Position numbers and translations under genes: made by a program
Notes under the pieces: generated by a model
Told to the model about the DNA's origin: nothing
Databases searched by the model: none
The model's input: the letters and a program-made list of their open reading frames with translations, nothing else
Shown: positions 59,839-64,000 of the stretch, piece by piece
How the letters are laid out: every line of letters starts with the position of its first letter
Position numbering within the stretch: the stretch's first letter is position 1
From: Marinobacter sp. C7
GTDB lineage: Bacteria; Pseudomonadota; Gammaproteobacteria; Pseudomonadales; Oleiphilaceae
Reading direction: 5' to 3'
DNA: 64,000 bases
Assembly: GCF_022343555.1 (NCBI RefSeq)
Contig: NZ_JAKQZH010000004.1
Location: forward strand, 62,001 to 126,000

Positions 59839-60765
59839 TCAGCCTTTAACCAGAGTCAGCCAGTCGCTGTGCTCGGGCAGCTTGCCCTTCACCGCATCAA
59901 AGTAGCGTGTCTGCAGCTTCTCGGTCACCGGGCCGCGCTTGCCTTCACCGATGGTGCGACCGTCCAGTTCACGGATGGGCAGAACCTCGGCGGCGGTGCC
60001 TGTGAAGAACGCCTCCTCGGCCACATACACTTCGTCCCGGGTGATACGACGCTCCTTCACCTGCAGCCCCATGTCCCTCGCGAAATCCATGATGGTCGCA
60101 CGCGTGATACCTTCCAGGCAGGAAGTCAGCTCGGGGGTGTGCAGGACGCCATCACGAACGATGAAGATATTCTCCCCGGAGCCTTCCGCCACATACCCCT
60201 CATTGTCCAGCAACAGGGCTTCCTCGGCACCGCCGGAGATGGCCTCATTCAGTGCCAGCATGGAGTTGATGTAGTTACCGTTTGCCTTGGCCTTACACAT
60301 GGTGATGTTAACGTGGTGCCGGGTATAGGAGGAGGTGCGCACCTTGATGCCGATCTCCTTGGCTTCCGGAGACATGTAGGACGGCCAGCTCCAGGCAGCA
60401 ACCATGATATGGACTTTCAGGTTGTCAGCACGCAGCCCCATGCCCTCGGACCCCAGGAACACCATCGGGCGCAGATAGGCTTCGTCCAGGTTGTTCTCAC
60501 GCACCGCCGCGCGCTGGGCCTCATTGACCTCATCCTTGGTGAACGGCATTTTCATGTTCAGGATGTGGGCTGAGCGGAACAGGCGGTCGGTGTGCTCTTT
60601 CAGGCGGAAAATCGCCGGACCGTTCGCGGTGTTGTAGGCTCGCACACCTTCAAAACAGCCAAGGCCGTAATGCAGGGTGTGAGTCAGGACGTGGGTTTTG
60701 GCTTCCCGCCAGGGAACCATTTCACCGTCGAGCCAGATAAGGCCATCGCGATCAGCCATCGACAT
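59839..60765 (-). CDS. ilvE: Branched-chain amino-acid aminotransferase
   Basis: PLP enzyme for the last step of valine, leucine and isoleucine synthesis. The 308-residue product has the PLP Lys160 in CKAKANGNYINSML, YGLGCFEGVRAYNT, the EGSGENIFIVRDG block and the C-terminal FFTGTAAEVLPIRELDGRTI. The first ATG (AGGAG nine bases before) is used; a second lies two codons later. It is next to glnE and LPS genes as in Pseudomonas. Confidence 0.97.
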   Translation of the reverse strand: MSMADRDGLIWLDGEMVPWREAKTHVLTHTLHYGLGCFEGVRAYNTANGPAIFRLKEHTDRLFRSAHILNMKMPFTKDEVNEAQRAAVRENNLDEAYLRPMVFLGSEGMGLRADNLKVHIMVAAWSWPSYMSPEAKEIGIKVRTSSYTRHHVNITMCKAKANGNYINSMLALNEAISGGAEEALLLDNEGYVAEGSGENIFIVRDGVLHTPELTSCLEGITRATIMDFARDMGLQVKERRITRDEVYVAEEAFFTGTAAEVLPIRELDGRTIGEGKRGPVTEKLQTRYFDAVKGKLPEHSDWLTLVKG

Positions 60766-60844
60766 TGTATTCTGCTCCTAAAAAAGCCGTTTTCGGGGAG
60801 TCGGCATTCTAGCAGGAAAACTCAGGGAAAATAAATTTAGCTTA

Positions 60845-63748
60845 CTAATCAAGCATCACTTTTTTCCACATACTTTTGATGTAGTCGCGCTCCTCCGTGA
60901 ACGCATCTCCCTCAACCTGGCTGTTCAGGTTCTGCAACGCCCTCCGGTGGATGGTTGAGCGCAGGGTAATAAAAGCTTCCCTCAGCTTCTCGGTATCTTC
61001 CACCGGCAGCACTCCTGCTCGACCCAGCTCTTCCATCTGGCGGATATTATCAGACCACCGGGTCAGCTCCGGGTGGTCTGAACACCAGGCCAGCATCAGG
61101 AACTGCACCATGAATTCGATATCGACAATGCCGCCGGTGTCGTGTTTGATATGAAAGACTTCGGAGCGCCTGTTTTCCGGTGTTCCGAGGCTCGCGCGCA
61201 TTTTCTCCCGCATCTCCACCACCTCATCCCGGAGCTTTGACCGGTCACGCGGCTGGCAGAGTATCTCGTGCCGGATTGCCTCGAAGCCCTCGAGGGTCTC
61301 GGCACAGCCGGCCACCCCCCGGGCCCGGGCCAGGGCCTGATGCTCCCAGGTCCAGGCATCGTTGCGCTGGTACTTCTCGAAGGCGCTCAAGGTCGTCACC
61401 AGAAGCCCGGAGTTGCCGGAGGGCCGAAGCCGCATATCCACCTCGTAGAGCTGGCCTGAGGGGGTCTGGGTACTGAGGATGTGCACTATTCTCTGGCCAA
61501 GGCGGGTAAAGAACACTGCGTTATCGATGGGTTTATCGCCATCGGTGGACAGCTCCGGATCCGCTTTGTGCACGAACACCAGGTCCAGGTCTGACGTGTA
61601 GCCAAGTTCGATTCCCCCCAGCTTGCCGTAGCCGATGATCGCGAAATCGGTCTCACAGCTGGAACCGTCTGACCGCCGCGGATACCCATGGCGGCTGACC
61701 AGGTTGGCGAAGGCCACATCCACCACGTGGTCCAGAACCACCTCGGCGATCCAGGTCAGGTAATCGCTCACCTTCATCAGCGGCAGGGTACCCTTGAGCT
61801 CTGAAGCAGCCACCCGGAGGATATGCGCCTTCTTGAAATGGCGCAGGGACTCCATCTGCTCTTCCAGATCCTCAAAGGGGATCCGCAGCATCTGCTGGCG
61901 CAGGTCATCCTGAAGCTCTTCCTTGGCCGGCGGGGTATACAGACTCTCGGCGTTGAGCAACTCGTCCAGCAGCAATGGCGTCTCAGCCAGCTGCTGTGCC
62001 ACCCAGGGACTTTCGCTGCACAAGCGCACCAGCTGGGTCCGAGCCCCGGGGTTTTCCAGCAGCAGGACCATGTACGCGGTTCGCCTCAGGATCGCACTGA
62101 CCAGCTGCAAGACCCGGGACAGAGTCTCAGACGGATTCTCCACTTCGGTCAGGGCATCGAGCAGCACCGGCATGAACTGATTGAGCCGTTTCCGGCCCTG
62201 AGTCTGGAGGGTCTGGACGGTCCGGCTATCCCGAAGCTCTGTGAGCTCACGGCAACTCTCCTCCGGATTCTCAAAGCCCTGTTCCTGAAGCCAGTTCCGG
62301 GCACTTTCATCATCCATTTCAGCCAGCCAGATTTCCTGCCACTCCTCCGCCAGCTCGGATTCCCCGGCCTCTTCTTCCTCTTCCGTGGCAATGATATTGG
62401 CAAAATGGGTGGCAACCCGTTCACGGTGCTCGTCCAGAACCCTCTGGCATTCCTCCCAGGCATCGAATCCCATAATCCGGGCAACGCGCGCACGGTTCAG
62501 GTCGTCGTCCGGCAAGGTTTGTGTCTGTTTGTCCTCGATGCCCTGCAAGGCATGCTCGAGATTCCTGAGAAATACGTAGGCCTCGCGCAACTCGTCGACT
62601 ACGTCCGGTGGTAACAGCTCCAGGGCCTCCAGCTCTTTGAGGATGACCAGCAGCTCCCTCTGCTGCAACTCCCGGTCACGGCCGCCCCGTATCAACTGGA
62701 ACGCCTGGACCACGAACTCGATTTCCCGGATACCGCCACTACCCAGTTTTATATTGTTTTCCAAGCCCTTGCGACGCACTTCCCGGCTGATCATCGCCTT
62801 CATACTGCGCAGGGATTCAAAGGCACTGAAGTCGATGTACTTGCGATAGACGAATGGGCGCAGACTGTCCATCAACACCTGCCCCGCCCCCTGATCGCCG
62901 GCGACAACACGGGACTTGACCATGGCATAGCGTTCCCAATCCCGACCCTGGTCCTGGTAGTAGGTTTCCAGGGCGGCAAAGCTCAGCGCGAGGGCCCCGC
63001 TCTGCCCATAGGGCCGCAACCGCATATCGACGCGAAAGACAAAGCCGTCGGCCGTTATCTGGTCAAGGGCCTGGATCAGCCGCTGCCCCAGCCGAGTGAA
63101 GAATTGCTGGTTATCCAGTGAGCGCCGGCCGCCACGGGTCTCACCCTTGCCTGGAAACGCAAAGATCAGGTCAATGTCCGAAGAGACATTGAGCTCCCGC
63201 CCTCCAAGCTTGCCCATGCCAATCACCACCAGGGGCTGAGCAACCTCCTCACCGGTCACGGGATCCGGGCCGTAGGGCGTTCCGAACTGCTCACAAGCAT
63301 CGTCATAAAGCCAGCCCAGGGCGCCGTCGATACAGGTGTCCGCGAATGCGCTGGCCGCGGCAATGGTTTCGGCCAGATCGGCCCACCGAAGCAGATCACG
63401 CCAGATGATGCGAAACTGGATTTCCCGCCGGAACCGACGCAAGGCTGAGTGGAGAGCCGGTTCGCCATCCACCTCTCCAAGATACTCCTGCCAGCGTTTT
63501 ACCAGATAGTCCGGCGTTGTCGGCTCAGAGAGAAGACGGGACCCAACCGCCTGCCTGACCTGGTCCGGGTGCCGCTCCAGAGTCTGACGAAGGAACAGAC
63601 TGCGACCAATGGCGTCGGCAACCAACGACGCCGAGACGGCCTGATCCTCAGCCAGCCAGTCAGGGAGCCCCTCCGGAAAAACCGACTCCCAGCATTCGGC
63701 AACGTCCTCGGCGATCAGTGACGGCAAGGCACTCCATGGCGCGGACAT
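60845..63748 (-). CDS. glnE: Bifunctional glutamine synthetase adenylyltransferase/deadenylylase
   Basis: GlnE adenylylates glutamine synthetase when nitrogen is abundant and removes AMP when nitrogen is scarce. The 967-residue protein carries two nucleotidyltransferase halves. The N-terminal deadenylylase has SSDIDLIFAFPGKG; the C-terminal adenylylase has TSDLDLVFVHKADPE. Each is followed by an RPYGQSGALA or RPSGNSGLLV stretch and a helical domain (GSGGIREIEFVVQAFQL; DTGGIVDIEFMVQFLML). It functions with glnB-type PII signals. With gltBD it makes this window rich in nitrogen assimilation. Confidence 0.97.
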   Translation of the reverse strand: MSAPWSALPSLIAEDVAECWESVFPEGLPDWLAEDQAVSASLVADAIGRSLFLRQTLERHPDQVRQAVGSRLLSEPTTPDYLVKRWQEYLGEVDGEPALHSALRRFRREIQFRIIWRDLLRWADLAETIAAASAFADTCIDGALGWLYDDACEQFGTPYGPDPVTGEEVAQPLVVIGMGKLGGRELNVSSDIDLIFAFPGKGETRGGRRSLDNQQFFTRLGQRLIQALDQITADGFVFRVDMRLRPYGQSGALALSFAALETYYQDQGRDWERYAMVKSRVVAGDQGAGQVLMDSLRPFVYRKYIDFSAFESLRSMKAMISREVRRKGLENNIKLGSGGIREIEFVVQAFQLIRGGRDRELQQRELLVILKELEALELLPPDVVDELREAYVFLRNLEHALQGIEDKQTQTLPDDDLNRARVARIMGFDAWEECQRVLDEHRERVATHFANIIATEEEEEAGESELAEEWQEIWLAEMDDESARNWLQEQGFENPEESCRELTELRDSRTVQTLQTQGRKRLNQFMPVLLDALTEVENPSETLSRVLQLVSAILRRTAYMVLLLENPGARTQLVRLCSESPWVAQQLAETPLLLDELLNAESLYTPPAKEELQDDLRQQMLRIPFEDLEEQMESLRHFKKAHILRVAASELKGTLPLMKVSDYLTWIAEVVLDHVVDVAFANLVSRHGYPRRSDGSSCETDFAIIGYGKLGGIELGYTSDLDLVFVHKADPELSTDGDKPIDNAVFFTRLGQRIVHILSTQTPSGQLYEVDMRLRPSGNSGLLVTTLSAFEKYQRNDAWTWEHQALARARGVAGCAETLEGFEAIRHEILCQPRDRSKLRDEVVEMREKMRASLGTPENRRSEVFHIKHDTGGIVDIEFMVQFLMLAWCSDHPELTRWSDNIRQMEELGRAGVLPVEDTEKLREAFITLRSTIHRRALQNLNSQVEGDAFTEERDYIKSMWKKVMLD

Positions 63749-63828
63749 AATGCAAACCCCTGTCTCTCTGTTATATTTTCGGTACTGTATACCCTACTCA
63801 CCCATGACTGAACAGGCCTCACACCCGG

Positions 63829-64000
63829 ATGCAGCGAAATCGCCGTCCCCTGAACCCGGAACACGCACAAACCCACCTGCCAATGGGGGGACTGATCCGG
63901 CACAGGATGAAACGCCTGTTCCTGATTCTGGTCATCCTGATGTCCGCTCAGGTCCTGGTGATCTGGGCGGTGGAAGACCTCAGTTTCTTTGAATCGATCT
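63829..64000 (+). CDS. Start of a membrane protein, possibly a potassium-channel protein (cut by window edge)
   Basis: An open frame from ATG at 63829 runs to the end of the window: MQRNRRPLNPEHAQTHLPMG, then one long hydrophobic helix (about residues 28-47, KRLFLILVILMSAQVLVIWA) and VEDLSFFESI. A single helix followed by an acidic turn and FFESI is how the pore region of two-helix K+ channels (with TrkA-N domains) often begins, but the selectivity filter lies outside. M19 and M27 are alternative starts. The in-frame stop at 63805 excludes a longer N-terminus. It is divergent from glnE. Identity is tentative. Confidence 0.45.
   Translation, partial: MQRNRRPLNPEHAQTHLPMGGLIRHRMKRLFLILVILMSAQVLVIWAVEDLSFFESI

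Noticed and set aside
63750..63992. Plus-strand open frame at 63750-63992
   Set aside because: Its translation is Pro/Gly/Ser-rich with no structure and ends within the window. The overlapping frame from 63829 has a clear membrane helix and is the more likely gene.

Overview
The window reads as one contiguous chromosomal segment of a GC-rich gammaproteobacterium. Gene order hemE-gltD-gltB-aroB-aroK-pilQPONM / ponA-maeB-rpmE-priA-argS-SPOR-hslVU follows the order known from Pseudomonas. Protein sequences, the ptsP-rppH-HAD cluster and the style of the intergenic palindromes suggest Marinobacter or a close relative; that assignment is inference from memory, not a search. No phage, plasmid, insertion sequence, tRNA, rRNA or CRISPR array was seen. 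Almost every gene is intact.

Layout. (1) 1-8.4 kb, minus strand: 5' part of hemE, glutamate synthase gltBD, then aroB/aroK. (2) 8.4-13.4 kb: type IV pilus alignment/secretin operon pilMNOPQ. (3) 13.5-26.6 kb: ponA, a short malic enzyme, rpmE, priA, a surface lipoprotein with Ig-like repeats, argS, a SPOR protein and hslVU. (4) 26.7-39.3 kb: a patatin-like protein whose nucleophile Ser is replaced by Asn, ptsP-rppH, a HAD-IB phosphatase, rlmI-like methyltransferase, gcvH, divergent metR/metE with a MetR box, and nudF-yqiB-cpdA. (5) 39.6-43.3 kb: thiC behind a TPP riboswitch and tolC. (6) 43.3-59.8 kb: a dense lipopolysaccharide assembly locus (waaA, two LpxL-type acyltransferases, an ELM1-family protein, three GT4s, two GT2 domains, manC, an O-antigen-ligase/GT2 fusion, a GT52/polysialyltransferase-like protein, a CDP-glycerol glycerophosphotransferase-family protein, kdkA, a GT9 heptosyltransferase, DUF6165). 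(7) 59.8-64 kb: ilvE, glnE and the start of a membrane protein that looks like an ion channel.

How the parts work together. gltBD (glutamate synthesis) and glnE (glutamine synthetase adenylylation) are both nitrogen-assimilation genes, and gltB carries an NtrC-like box and a palindrome inside its promoter spacer. waaA, kdkA, the GT9 and the GT4/GT2 enzymes would build and phosphorylate a Kdo/heptose inner core and an outer core. The ligase fusion would attach further glycan, and the polysialyltransferase-like and CDP-glycerol-family enzymes may decorate it. This locus is the most likely place for undescribed chemistry.

Two interspersed palindromic repeat families stand out between genes. Family A is a 30-bp palindrome (GGGGTCAGA[A/T]GAA half-site) found nine times in four clusters. 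Each cluster contains both the AGAAGAA and AGATGAA subtypes, like a BIME, and one copy encodes the C-terminus of the heptosyltransferase. Family B is a 100-190 bp imperfect palindrome with a CCATGGATGGCGGAGC core; three copies and a fragment lie in intergenic gaps, and one copy has 26-bp near-perfect terminal inverted repeats.
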